Shown: positions 47,168-57,169 of the stretch, in pieces
How positions within the stretch are numbered: position 1 is the first letter of the stretch
Layout of the letters: every line of letters starts with the position of its first letter
Assembly (NCBI GenBank): GCA_022264855.1
Contig: JABYQU010000004.1
Span: 620,001-684,000 of the forward strand
Source: Lenzites betulinus
Lineage: Eukaryota > Basidiomycota > Agaricomycetes > Polyporales > Polyporaceae
DNA: 64,000 nt
Direction of reading: 5' to 3'
The notes under the pieces: generated by a model
The model's input: the letters and a program-made list of their open reading frames with translations, nothing else
What the model was told of the DNA's origin: nothing
Database searches by the model: none
Translations under genes and position numbers: made by a program

Positions 47168-48028
47168 ATGTCTGGAATCTGCAGGGCCCGTCTTGCTGAA
47201 GAGCGCAAGCAATGGCGTAAAGACCACCCCTTCGTACGCGCCAATCTACTCTCTCTTGTCCTGTGCACGGCTGAACATGGGGTAGGGCTTCTATGCTAAA
47301 CCGACCAAAGGTTCCGATGGCTCCATGAACCTCTTGGAGTGGGAGGTTGGCATCCCCGGGAAAGCTGGGGTACGTTACTATGCAGACGTCCGTGTATTCT
47401 TGGCGTGGGTTGCTGAGCGCATGGCCGACAGACACCATGGGAAGGCGGCGTCTACAAGCTTCTGATGATATTCCCCGAGGGTACGTACAGTCTCCAGCTT
47501 GTCCGTATGGATCCATGAGAGTGAGTGTGTTTTTAGACTATCCGTCCAAGCCACCAAAATGTAGGTCCGTGCCGTACTGCGCCTCGGGTGTGGAGGTAAC
47601 GCTCTTTTCACCGTAGGCAAATTCGCGCCACCTTTGTTCCATCCCAACGTATACCCCTCGGGAACTGTCTGCCTGTCGATCCTGGACGAGGAGAAATCGT
47701 GGAAGCCAGCCATCACAATCAAACAGGTAGGTTACTTATCATGCTCGATAGGCGCGTGCTCAAACTCCCTTCCTCAGGTTGTACTTGGGATTCAAGAACT
47801 GTTGAACGACCCAAACATCAATGATCCTGCGCAAAGCGAGGCCTATACAATGTTCAAGTAAGTGCCCGTAAGAATCTGCTTCACTCTGATATTGATAAGC
47901 TACTGTTGTAGGAACGACAAAGTGGCATATGAGTACGTTATGAGTTCTAAGGGCCAATTTACTTGCACTGATCGCGTCCATGCAGACGCCGTGTCAAGCA
48001 GCAGGCGCGCGAGAACGTCCCGAAGTAG
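47168..48028 (+). CDS. UBC9: SUMO-conjugating enzyme E2
   Basis: Accepts activated SUMO from the Aos1-Uba2 E1 and transfers it to lysines in target proteins, mostly in the nucleus. Several short exons code for about 159 aa, the normal length. The first exon ([22 protein letters not shown]) is typical of Ubc9. The HPN motif and active-site cysteine are seen in [45 protein letters not shown] and the C-terminal [13 protein letters not shown] also match the family. Introns include one directly after DHPF and one before the final exon. The gene converges on SNU13 with about 210 bp between stop codons. Confidence 0.96.
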
Positions 48029-48240
48029 CTCTCCTTCCGTGGTTCTCATATCTGCTTTGTACGGCTGTCCCGTTATTCTTACACTATATGATTAGGTTTC
48101 TCTGGTGGTTGCTTATGTATGTATCCCTAACTGTGTCGGATGGTCAATACTGTGACTGGCACACGCGTCGTGTACAGGTGTTACGATGCGATCATGTTAA
48201 GCGACAAAGTACATCGAAGAGTAGACGATCAGCGGCAGGA

Positions 48241-48811
48241 TCAGAATGTCAGTCTCTCGACCGCAAGCTTGACCGTCTGGATCTGGCTCGAGAGCTCCTT
48301 GTTCTCGTTCGTGGTGATGCTTGCAGCAATGACGGGCCTGGTCACACCGCAAGCACGGCCCAGAGCAGCCTTGGAGGGAACGAAGACGTATGCTACGTTC
48401 TGTGATAACGACGTAAGTGGGGTGCGAACCACGAGTTAACACCGCGGAGATACCCACCTTTTCCTCACAAAGCAAGGGGAGATGCAGAAGAATTTCCAGA
48501 GGTTCCGTGTCCGCAGTCAAGATGATGAGCTCAGCGATACCACGGTTGAGGGTCTTCGTAGCTAGGGTTCGGGGAGGGGTGCGTAAGAAGCGGCATACGG
48601 GCCTTGTGTGAATGTGGCATACCTTCATTGGCTCCTTTTTTGAGCTGCTTGAACTGCGACGCACGCTCAACGAGGTCGAGGATCTATTGTCCGGAAAGAT
48701 ATCCGACGATTAGCGCTAGGAGAACTCAGGACAAACCCTCAAAAAACGCACCGAGTTAACGAGTTCGGCGTCGGCGAGGGGCCATGCTTTGCTTGATACT
48801 TCGTCGGACAT
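48241..48811 (-). CDS. SNU13: U4/U6.U5 tri-snRNP and box C/D snoRNP protein, 15.5K/NHPX family
   Basis: Binds the kink-turn of U4 snRNA and of box C/D snoRNAs, nucleating spliceosomal and snoRNP assembly. The coding sequence starts at 48811 ([20 protein letters not shown]) and stops at 48241. It encodes about 127 aa in several exons, normal for the family. The L7Ae core is clear: [51 protein letters not shown] and [16 protein letters not shown]. It is transcribed divergently from the AA8-CBM1 gene. Confidence 0.96.
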
Positions 48812-49303
48812 CCTGTGTAGTTTTTAGGGCGACCTCACGTCGTGATGATCCTTGGTCGTAGTCGTCAGATGGTGGTTCCCGTGAGCGGGATGGAAGTCAA
48901 GTGCAAGGTGGGGGCGGGGAGGCGGTCGACAAAAATTCCGCCACAACCGCGCGTCGGCAATTCGCCTTCGCCCAATAAGGTAATTTGATCACGTTCGCCC
49001 ACCTTCCTCGAGTGCTCGCGCTACTTACACCCGTCTTCCACTCCACTCCAGCACAGCGAGACTTGTCCGAAGTGTTGTCGAGTGTCTATGTTTAACGTGC
49101 TCAGTGCCAGTGGCCCGCTTCATTTGCGGCACTTTCTTGGTTGCACTTAGGAGAAGCTGCCGCCGCAGCTATGTATGGAACGGCTCGAGATAGTTTGGTG
49201 CCTCAGGCCACTTTGGTCCTGCAGATATATATGAGGCCTGCTGCAACACAAGATGGTGAAACATACAATCCATCATCGACCGTAGTGCCATTCAACAGAG
49301 AAA
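48812..49303. promoter_or_regulatory. Bidirectional promoter region between SNU13 and the AA8-CBM1 gene
   Basis: About 490 bp between two divergent start codons. An ATATATAT box at 49225-49232 lies about 72 bp upstream of the AA8-CBM1 ATG and could be its TATA element. No TATA-like box is evident close to SNU13, as is common for housekeeping genes. CreA-type or other cellulase-regulator sites were not verified. Confidence 0.4.
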
Positions 49304-50414
49304 ATGGGCTTCAAGATCGCTGCCGCTGCGCTCGTGCTCGCCTCCGCAACTTTCGGTACGCGGGTCTCTTTCTATCATTTCAATGTGACACCGTAATAAC
49401 GAGAAGCGACGTCTCTACAGCTTCTGCTCAGGTTGCATCTTCATACTGTGATGCTGCCAGTGGATTCTGCTTCCAAGGCATCACGGTATGCCTCCTCATG
49501 TTCAGCGCCGACTGCGACTCTGACAACTTGTTACATATAGGATTCGACGTTGGACATGACCATTGGCGTCGTCCTGCCACCCGATGCTACCCCAGCATCT
49601 AACGAGTATATCGTCAACTTCGTTGTTCCGGCCTCGTTTGGCTGGAGCGGCATCAGCATGGGTGGCCAAATGTCCAACAGCCTTCTGTTCACCATGTGGC
49701 CCAACGGCAACGAAATCATGCTCGGGGCACGCTGGGCGGAGTGAGTGCAGTCTCAAATGATTCTAGCGGAAAATGCAGCTTACAGGAGGGTTACATAGCG
49801 ACTATGTTCTCCCCACGCCATACGCTGGTCCAAAGATCACCCTTCTTCCGCCTTCCAAGGTGAACAGCACCCACGTCAACGCTGTTTTCCGCTGCCAGGT
49901 GAGATACCCACCATGATTATGCGTATGATGGACTCTGAGCCCTTCTTGGGTAGAACTGCACAGTCTGGGAGGCCGGCTCTCTCGGCTCAGGCAATCTGGA
50001 CGGCACCGCTGTCCTTGCCTACGTCGCATCGACGATGACGGGGGTCGAGGATCCTTCCAACATCGACTCCAGCTTCCAGGAGCACAACCAGTTTGCCTTC
50101 TTTGGCGTTGACTTGAGCCAAACGCATTCGTCTTCCTACAACGAGTACATCGGCGGTGGTGCCTCGCCCACCACTACCCCGGCCGCTCCTCCGAAGACGA
50201 CTGTCCCGCCTTCCACCACTAGTGGCGCTCCTGGCGCGCTCCAAACCGCGGTGAGTACAATGCCTACGCAGAGGCGATGACACCCGACTGACCTTATTCC
50301 CAGTACGGTCAATGTGGTGGAACCGGCTTTACCGGTCCCACTTCCTGCGTCTCGGGCTTCACATGTGTTGCCGTCTCGGCTCCCTACTACAGCCAGTGCC
50401 AGCCTTCTCACTAA
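49304..50414 (+). CDS. Secreted cytochrome b562 with C-terminal CBM1 (AA8-CBM1)
   Basis: Extracellular haem protein that binds cellulose. A signal peptide ([17 protein letters not shown]... cleaved near ASAQ) is followed by one AA8 domain related to the cytochrome domain of cellobiose dehydrogenase. The likely haem ligands are the Met in SMGGQM and the His in NSTH. Downstream come [14 protein letters not shown] and [20 protein letters not shown] Thr/Pro-rich linker (about 50160-50250) leads to a complete CBM1 of about 35 residues with its conserved cysteines and aromatics ([15 protein letters not shown]... YYSQCQ). No flavodehydrogenase or LPMO domain is attached. This matches the carbohydrate-binding cytochrome b562 described in Phanerochaete. 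It probably shuttles electrons to LPMOs or metals at the cellulose surface; the partner is inferred. At least five introns. Confidence 0.9.
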
Positions 50415-50724
50415 GTAGCGTACACCCGTAGCTGTTGGCCCAATCTATTTTCTGTTTTCTATATTCGCGCCATGCTTTAGGGCTCTGTGCCTCTAAAAAC
50501 AACCAAGTCGAAGGGCAAGGACGTCGGCCCGCACTGGTCACGTGGGTCGCGGTCGCGATCGAAACCCCGCGGAGTCGCGGTGGCGGCTCTGCTTCACACC
50601 CGACTCTGAACCTCCTCAGACCTTATCCGCCTACAAGCAGTATAAGAGAACACGAACGACACAGGAGAAGGTACAACACCACTGAGCACCTTCCCATCAA
50701 CTTACACATTACCGAACGCTAACA
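50415..50724. other. Intergenic region
   Basis: 3' UTR of the AA8-CBM1 gene and promoter of the next gene. Nothing else seen. Confidence 0.6.
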
Positions 50725-51830
50725 ATGGCGCAACCTGGTCCTTCCATCCTCGACGTGCACACACCGACTTCATCCTTTGCTATCATATATTCAGGTCGGT
50801 AGCGTAACTGGGCGTTCTGGGACGGTCATCTGACGATACCAACAGACGCGGAGGACAGCTTGGAGACGCTGTTCGTCAAACTCAGCAAGAAGACGATCGC
50901 AGAGCTCAACGGCAGACATGTACGATCAGGCTGGGTCAAATATGAGTGGAACAGCACTGTGTGGAACTTGGACGACGGTATGCCTTCATGGGAGCAGACG
51001 TACAACTCCCTTGCTGATCTCTCGATGCAGCCTCCGACTACGCAATATTCGCATGGAGGATGAAGTCTGCTACCCCTGGAGGAGAGGGCTGGCCCATTCT
51101 CTTCGTCCGCAGCCCGGACTCCCCACTACCCACACCCCCCGAGTACCAGAACCCCTCGTTCTACATGTTCCGCCCCAAACCTGCCCCTCCTTCACCCCGG
51201 CTCCCCGCAACCCCGGAAAGCTCTTCTGCAGCGAGTGGGAAGTCCCGAAAGCACACCAAGGCGCCCAAGCCTCAGAACACCGTTCCCAGGTTCAAGAAGG
51301 ATTTCGAAAAGTTCCACAACGAGAACGGCGTCCGGACGATTGCCGGGAGCATTGGGCCTGTGAACAATGGTAGGTCGTTGTGCACATTTTCCCATTACGA
51401 GTACGAGAGCTGACAGCGTGCGTGCAGTGCGGATGCTGCTCAAGAGCGGGTACCGTCATGTGTACATCTCCCGCAAGTTCGCGATTAAGAATGGCTTCAT
51501 TCCGAGGGATGCCGCACCTGGACATTACGGATACAGCGGCATCGTGAAGTAGGCATTGTCTTGCGTTCCTGGTGTTCCATGTTTTGACCTACTTTTAGCC
51601 TTGGGAAGTGGCCAATCACCGTCGGCCGCACCCGGACGGTCCACTCTGTGTATCTGACGGAAGAATCGCACTTCGACGTCGTCTTGGGCCGGTCATTCGT
51701 GGAACGGAGGCAGATCAAGTTCGACCCCGTCGACCCTACGGATGTCATCTGTGGCGACACGAGCGAAAAGATCGATTGCGAGCTCGTCATTCTCAAGGAC
51801 GGCAAGGGGCAGATCGTGACGGTGACCTGA
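50725..51830 (+). CDS. Conserved fungal protein with possible retropepsin-like C-terminus
   Basis: Four or five exons from MAQPGPSILDVHTPTSSF to a stop at 51828-51830. The first intron follows IIYS and is phase 1. The N-terminal ~70 residues look like a compact globular domain (SLETLFVKLSKKTIAEL, VKYEWNSTVWNLDD). A Pro/Ser/Lys-rich linker follows. The C-terminal ~130 residues include GYRHVYISRKFAIKNGFIP, TVGRTRTVHSVYLTEESHF, DVVLGRSFVERR and CELVILKDGKGQIVTVT. The hydrophobic-LGRSF block and the overall strand pattern resemble retroviral-type aspartic protease domains found in gag-derived fungal proteins. However, I see no clear catalytic DTG/DSG, so activity is doubtful. I know the family only as a basidiomycete hypothetical protein. 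Possibly a domesticated element; low certainty on function. Confidence 0.7.
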
Positions 51831-52193
51831 AGAGGTCGATGTTGAACGTTGAACGTTGAAGTCGACGGGGACTATTGGACTCGGACTCTATTAGTCTGTA
51901 TGCGCATGCATGATACCCGGACAATTTTGGGTGTACCGTACTCTCTAAATTACTGTATATCTCTATCTCCTATCTATCCGCTCCTCTGCCTTCCGCATAC
52001 GTCCAAGTGGTTGCGGCAGGTAGAGCAACACCCATAGCTTCAGCCACCGCATGCGGAGGCCTCGGACGAAACGATATGCATTTAGGCGCCGTGTCCACGT
52101 GGGCTTCTGCCGAGGGCAAGAAGCGTGGGCGCTGAGTCGGACGACGCTGAACACCACCTCGACGCTCTCATTCTCTGCTCGTCGTCCTCTGCG
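51831..52193. other. Intergenic region
   Basis: No gene seen. The AT-rich part at 51890-51980 is likely 3' UTR. Confidence 0.6.
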
Positions 52194-53023
52194 ATGTCTG
52201 TCCTTGCACATCTGCTGCGGCCAGCAGCAGGTGCTCGTAGGGCTTACTCTGCCTTCTCCAAACCCGGCGGCGGCCGCTTCTTTGTCCCCGCCAAACATCT
52301 CAAGGACGCCCCCTCAGCAAGCAAGGCCAGCGTCGACACATCCAACGGCGAAGCCTCTTCTACCCCCTCCAAGGATGACTCTGCGTCGGTATCACCGCAT
52401 GGGGCAGAGATTTCGCTATCATCCTCCCTCACTATGTCGTCACATTTCGAGCCCATACACCCCCGTGTCAACCCGCAGGATCTGAAGTTGCATCAATTCT
52501 TCTCCCTCCATCGACCTCTGCTCACGCTCTCGCAACCGCCGTCGTCCCTCTTTGAGACCCACACCTCTTTGTTCCCCGTGGCGCCAAACCCGCCGCCCGA
52601 AATGAACAAGTATGGGAACATGGAAGAAGCCCTGGAGGTGTCGCCAGAAGCCGATGCGGATGCGGCGCGTCAGCTGGCGCGCGCGATGGTGGTGAACAGG
52701 ATTGGAGCGTCGCTCGCGTGGGAGGACACACTGAGGCAGCTCGGCCTCGACCTGACGGCGGGACGCGCGGAGGAAGTCAGTCAGGCGGAGGCGGCGTTCG
52801 AGGTCTACATGGACAGCACCAAGAGGAAGCGTAGAAAGAAGATGAAGAAGCACAAGTGAGTGCCCCCATTGTTCACCACAACAGCGCATGTTCTGATCCT
52901 ACATCCCTCGTAGACTCAAGAAGCGGAGACGTGTATGTCATCCTACAGGGACAGTAACGTTCGGGCACTAACTGGCTGTCTTTCTAGCTCAACCGCTCGC
53001 AGAGGGTGAAGATCGGGCGGTAA
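52194..53023 (+). CDS. Mitochondrial small-subunit ribosomal protein mS38 (Cox24/AURKAIP1 family)
   Basis: Three exons: 52194-52855, 52914-52932 and 52988-53023, for about 238 aa. The ATG at 52194 was preferred because it opens a typical mitochondrial presequence (MSVLAHLLRPAAGARRAYSAF). The middle is low-complexity. The C-terminus is the short, highly basic DUF1713 signature of Cox24/mS38 (KRKRRKKMKKHK-LKKRRR-LNRSQRVKIGR), assembled only when both introns are removed. The second exon is only 19 nt. mS38 binds the mitoribosomal small subunit; in yeast it is needed for COX1-related translation and splicing. An in-frame non-ATG start further upstream is less likely. Confidence 0.85.
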
Positions 53024-54540
53024 TCGTAGACTACTCGTGCCCTTTAGCGACTCCACCCTCGATTTATTCGGGATTCTACTGTGTCTTCCAGGAGCTGTAC
53101 TTCCGCACAGAACCTTATAATTTACCACTGATGCCTCTCACCAGATGATCAGGTTCTGTTGGCGTTCCGTGAGTAGGTCCGCCGTTTCCCCCCCGAGGAC
53201 GTGTCCCTGTGAAAAACCTTGTTACGACGAGCGATGTGCCGAAGGTGCGTTCGATCCGAGCTGTATGAGTTTCATCTGGCTGCGGCCATATGATGTACAC
53301 AATCCACGTGTGGTTCACTTCGCCGCCGGCTCGCTCGCTGTGCGGTGATGCATGAAGGCATCCACTCCAGGTACCCGGGTCCATATGAGCGACCCATACT
53401 ACATGTTCGGGCATCCGCCGTTCATGGACCCCAGGTCAGCCGGGCTGTGGTACAAGTACCTCCGGCCCCCGACCTGATCCACTGTTGGCTGCCCGCGCTG
53501 CAACCGCGGAAATGTTCAGAAGCCGCGGAGAGGGAAAGTACAACCTGCCTTTCCGGGTTCCCTCAGAGCTGGGGGCGGGACGGTCTGTCGCATGGGCGGC
53601 CGTATACATGGCCTTCGGCTCCCCTGCCCCAATGTGGTCGTTGCTAAAGCACCGATCTCCGCCCCTCCGTCCACTCGGTTGGCGAATGAATCTGGAGAGC
53701 GTATTGCTTCGGAAGTGTGGCCATTGTTCTGCGCGAGCGGGGTGTTCATTGTGCTCGCGTCGCCGGCGAGGCGCAACAGCGTTAAATCATCACAGCCACA
53801 CGTCGAGTGTCATCTCAAAACAGACAGGCAACTTCCTCCTCCCGCGCCGACGAGTATGGTCCGCTATTTGTCCGCCGCTGCGGGGAACTTCCATTACTCG
53901 GAATGCCATACGGTGCTCCCACGAGCACGGTGATCCTAGTAAGTTTTCTTTCACCTACGTGCCGCTCGCACCCTCCACAGATTCTAGACTGACGAAGCCC
54001 GGTATACCCTTTCAGCTGCCCTTTTGAGCGCGCAATCTAGACGGTGCAGTGCATGAGATATCATGCGCCCTTTGAATCGCCACCGCTAGGGTACGCGCCG
54101 TTCACGTCTTCGGAAGGTAGGTTAGGCCCTTGCATATGCTCCGTTGCTGCGGTGCTCATACATTTGTCCGCCTGTCTAGACCTCGAAACCTTGATACGGG
54201 CATCTGGTATACTTTGCGTCCTCAGCCCTATCCGGTATTGGAAGGTGGTCGCGATGGAATGCGCGGTATGCCGCCCCTCCCCCGCATCTGCTGCTTCTTC
54301 CGCCGTGCACAAGAATCCGTCGGACGTCGGCAATCCAAAAGCTATGATGCATCTGCGTGCGAGTCGGCCCCGCCCGCTGAACACTATCGCTATCTAGCCC
54401 CGCCGTATTGGGACACATTAGGAGCCCGAGCAGCCTTGGCCAATGAGCATCGGTATGTGGGTGCCCGCCGCGGCTACAAAAGCCTGCGCTGACTGTTCTG
54501 CTCTCTCTACCTTTCCACTTCGTGCCCTGCTCTTCTCCCC
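53024..54540. other. Region with possible unrecognised plus-strand gene
   Basis: Some short plus-strand frames look coding-like: one starting MSDPYYMFGHPPFMDPRS (53383), one with DEYGPLFVRRCGELPLLGMP (about 53850) and one with MRYHAPFESPPLGYAPFTSS (54056). They sit in different frames and could be exons of a single small intron-rich gene. I could not assemble a continuous model and recognise no family. The remainder up to 54540 is taken as the upstream region of the next gene. Confidence 0.3.
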
Positions 54541-55428
54541 ATGTCCAGTCGTCGTACACGGGCCATCCCAATTCCATTCCCCAGGTCATCACGACGGCAG
54601 CCTGGGGAGCAATCTTTTCCTGGACCAGGAGTCGACCCATTCGCAGTTCCCCATACACAGCCATCATTCCCCACTCGCTCTAGGCTTTCACACGAACAAC
54701 AAAGGCTCGCAGAGCCTAGCAGTCTTTTATTCGAAATGGACCCCGAGCCCCCGGCGTATTCCTACACTACACAAGACGCTCCGACCTTCTTATACGAGCC
54801 CCCTCGGTTCGCCCGACGGCAGTCTTCCGGGCACGTTCATCGCTGCCGGCGCTGCGGACAATCGTACAACCCAAGCCACGCTTCCACCTCACGTACACAA
54901 GATGTCTGCGAACGATGCAGAGGCCAGGCTGCGCAGCACACCTCCACGCACCAGCGGCCCAACCCTGCGCTCGCCGCGGAGTATATCCCAGCGTGGCACC
55001 GATCGGACGCCTTCTCTGACGACGCGCTGCAAGCGTCCTATAGTGAGTGTCCACTCCCCCTGTGACGCATCCGTGTTCCGATGCACGTCACAGGCAGCAC
55101 AGAGCCCCCGCGGCCCGTGCACTACTACCAGCAGCCGCACGGCGTGGCTGCGCCTGTGCCGCGCCGGCCCTTGGCAGTCAGTCCGAGTAGTTCGTCCCAT
55201 GCGGCCATGTCGTACCGGCCAGCGGGGACGGCTGTGCCGCTACCTCCCCCGCAGCCGTCCACGTACCACGTCTCTCGGCTCCAAGAGCAAATGAGACATG
55301 CAGAGGAGCAGTTCGCAGCCGCCAGCCAGGCCGGGCGGTCCCGCTCTGCCTCTGCCGCGCCACACCCTTCCCAGTATCATTACCAGTCAATGGACCCCGG
55401 ATCCCCTTTTCGGCGCCGCACACGGTAG
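54541..55428 (+). CDS. Uncharacterised Pro/Ser-rich protein with paired CxxC motifs
   Basis: Two exons (54541-55042 and 55094-55428) joined by a 51-nt GT-AG intron in phase 1, giving 278 aa. The sequence is largely disordered and rich in Pro, Ser, Arg and Gln. One compact element near residue 100 reads HRCRRCGQSYNPSHASTSRT followed by VCERCRGQ. Its two CxxC pairs about 25 residues apart suggest a small zinc ribbon. No signal peptide or membrane segment. The C-terminus has a short helical stretch (SRLQEQMRHAEEQFAAAS). Family not recognised; the zinc site is inferred. Confidence 0.7.
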
Positions 55429-55671
55429 CGCGTTTCGCCGACGTCGATGCCAGATACCCTTTTTCGTACTTGCTTTAGCGCGTTTTCCCAATGTCGAATT
55501 GCTGTCATGTGAACTGTCTATATGTCTATATGTCTGTCGTGTATCATAGTATGTGTACAAAGGTCCGGCGGGAGTAGTAGTGTAGTAGGTAGAATGGGAT
55601 ATAGCGATGTACCAGAGAGGAAGAGCAGAGAGAGTGAAATACCAGGCCTCGGTCGATACAAGCACAACCAT

Positions 55672-56859
55672 CTACGGCGACACGATCTCTATGGTACAAC
55701 CCCTCTTGCGGAGAGGTTCAGCGAGACGCTCGAATGCCTTGTTCTCGACAAGCGCGTCCCACTCGTGGCCGTAAAGCTTGACCCGCTGCAGCACAGGGAA
55801 GTGCTCCTCGGTGAATGCCGCGAAGTGGCGCTCCAGGTGCTCCCAGGACTCTGGGCTGTCCGCGGCGTAGAAAGAGTTCGCCTGTGCGTGGAGCCCGATC
55901 GTCCGCAGCGCAGCCTGCGGGCGGCCCACGCGCGGGATGTGCGTCACGGTGAAGTGCACGTAATAGTTGAGCTCCTCGAGGTGCGGGCAGCCCGCGAACA
56001 CGAACGCGAGGAAGTCCGCGACGTAGAACTTGAGGCTGACGCCGAGCTCGACGGTGCGCATCTGCGGGCCGAACGCGTCCCAGAGCGGCTCGAAGAGCTG
56101 CCCGGCCTGCGCGTGGTCGAAGACGATGTGCGAGAGCGCGGGGAGGTCCCACCGGCAGAGCTGCAGCACGAGGAACGCGTTCGCGCGCCGGAGGCGCAGC
56201 GTCGTGAGCTCGGGGAGGTGCACGGGCGGGCCGTGGAGGTAGCTGGGCCAGAGCTCGCCGCCGATGGAGAGGTACTGGAGGTTAGGGGCCTGGACGAGGA
56301 CGTGGGGGAGGGAGTTGATCCCGCCTGTGCGCGCGGCTTCGTTGTTGTGCCACCAATCCAGCCGTTTCAGATTGGGCAGCGGGGGGCAGTCCGTGTCGAA
56401 CTCGTATTCGACGCTGCCGAAGGGGTCTGCCGTCCGGACGAGCACCTCCACGGCCGGGCACTGGGCGAGGAGCTGGACCGGCTCGATGGGCTTCGGAGAG
56501 GTGACGGTAGTGCTCGAGTATGGAAGGTGGACTCGGTGCACCATGTAAGTAGGAATCGATGTGTCGTTATCGTCTTCATCGTCGTAGCGGTGCATATGGT
56601 TGAGCGGGTTGCGTTCCCGCGGCAGCAGGACATCCTCGTACAGCAGCGGAGTTGCCCAGTTCCGCCACCGTTTGCAGACGAGGACGAGCGCACGTTTCGT
56701 GGCAGTGGAGTCGTCAAGCCCGTGGAAGTCGACGACCTCAAAGGGGCGATACTTGATTGTGCAGAACCCCGGCGTAGAGGGACTGAGGGTTGCCCAGCGG
56801 AAGATCTGGAGCCAAAGTTCTATCGGCAGAATGCATGGTAGCTTTGAGAGCGTAGCCAT
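55672..56859 (-). CDS. F-box/LRR-like protein
   Basis: A single uninterrupted frame of 395 codons from the ATG at 56859 (MATLSKLPCILPIELWLQIF), unusual in this intron-rich neighbourhood. The opening LPxELWLQIFRWAT and the later RALVLVCKRWRNWATPLLYEDV match the degenerate F-box seen in the large Agaricomycete F-box family. The remainder has irregular leucine-rich repeats (PNLKRLDWW, PNLQYLSIGGELW, LPELTTLRLRRANAF, CPHLEELNYYVHF). Such proteins are presumed substrate adaptors of SCF ubiquitin ligases; the target is unknown. An in-frame non-ATG start 60 bases upstream is not favoured. Confidence 0.8.
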   Translation of the reverse strand: MATLSKLPCILPIELWLQIFRWATLSPSTPGFCTIKYRPFEVVDFHGLDDSTATKRALVLVCKRWRNWATPLLYEDVLLPRERNPLNHMHRYDDEDDNDTSIPTYMVHRVHLPYSSTTVTSPKPIEPVQLLAQCPAVEVLVRTADPFGSVEYEFDTDCPPLPNLKRLDWWHNNEAARTGGINSLPHVLVQAPNLQYLSIGGELWPSYLHGPPVHLPELTTLRLRRANAFLVLQLCRWDLPALSHIVFDHAQAGQLFEPLWDAFGPQMRTVELGVSLKFYVADFLAFVFAGCPHLEELNYYVHFTVTHIPRVGRPQAALRTIGLHAQANSFYAADSPESWEHLERHFAAFTEEHFPVLQRVKLYGHEWDALVENKAFERLAEPLRKRGCTIEIVSP

Positions 56860-57169
56860 GGTGTGCGGGTCGCTGCAGGGGAGATGGCGCAGATTGCTGC
56901 AGACATGCGGCGGGCGCAATGGGTACTTATGGGCACCGCGCCGCCGTGTACATTGAGGTCATGATCGTCCGTGAGTTGCTTCGGACACGCGCGCTCGACG
57001 ACTGCGTCGGAAATCTAGCTCAAAGTCGGAGTATCTGGGCGCTCCGAGCCCTGGCGAGCCAGCCCTGAGCGCCCTCGAGGTCGCATCTTGCACGACGTGC
57101 ATCGTGTCTTCGCATAAGATAGGGCGGTAAGAAGTGTACGAAACGATCTCTACGGCAACAATCCAACGG

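Noticed and set aside
55522..56841. 439-codon plus-strand frame, longer than the F-box gene opposite it
   Set aside because: The minus strand has an F-box start and leucine-rich repeats; the plus-strand translation is charged low-complexity. It is a shadow.
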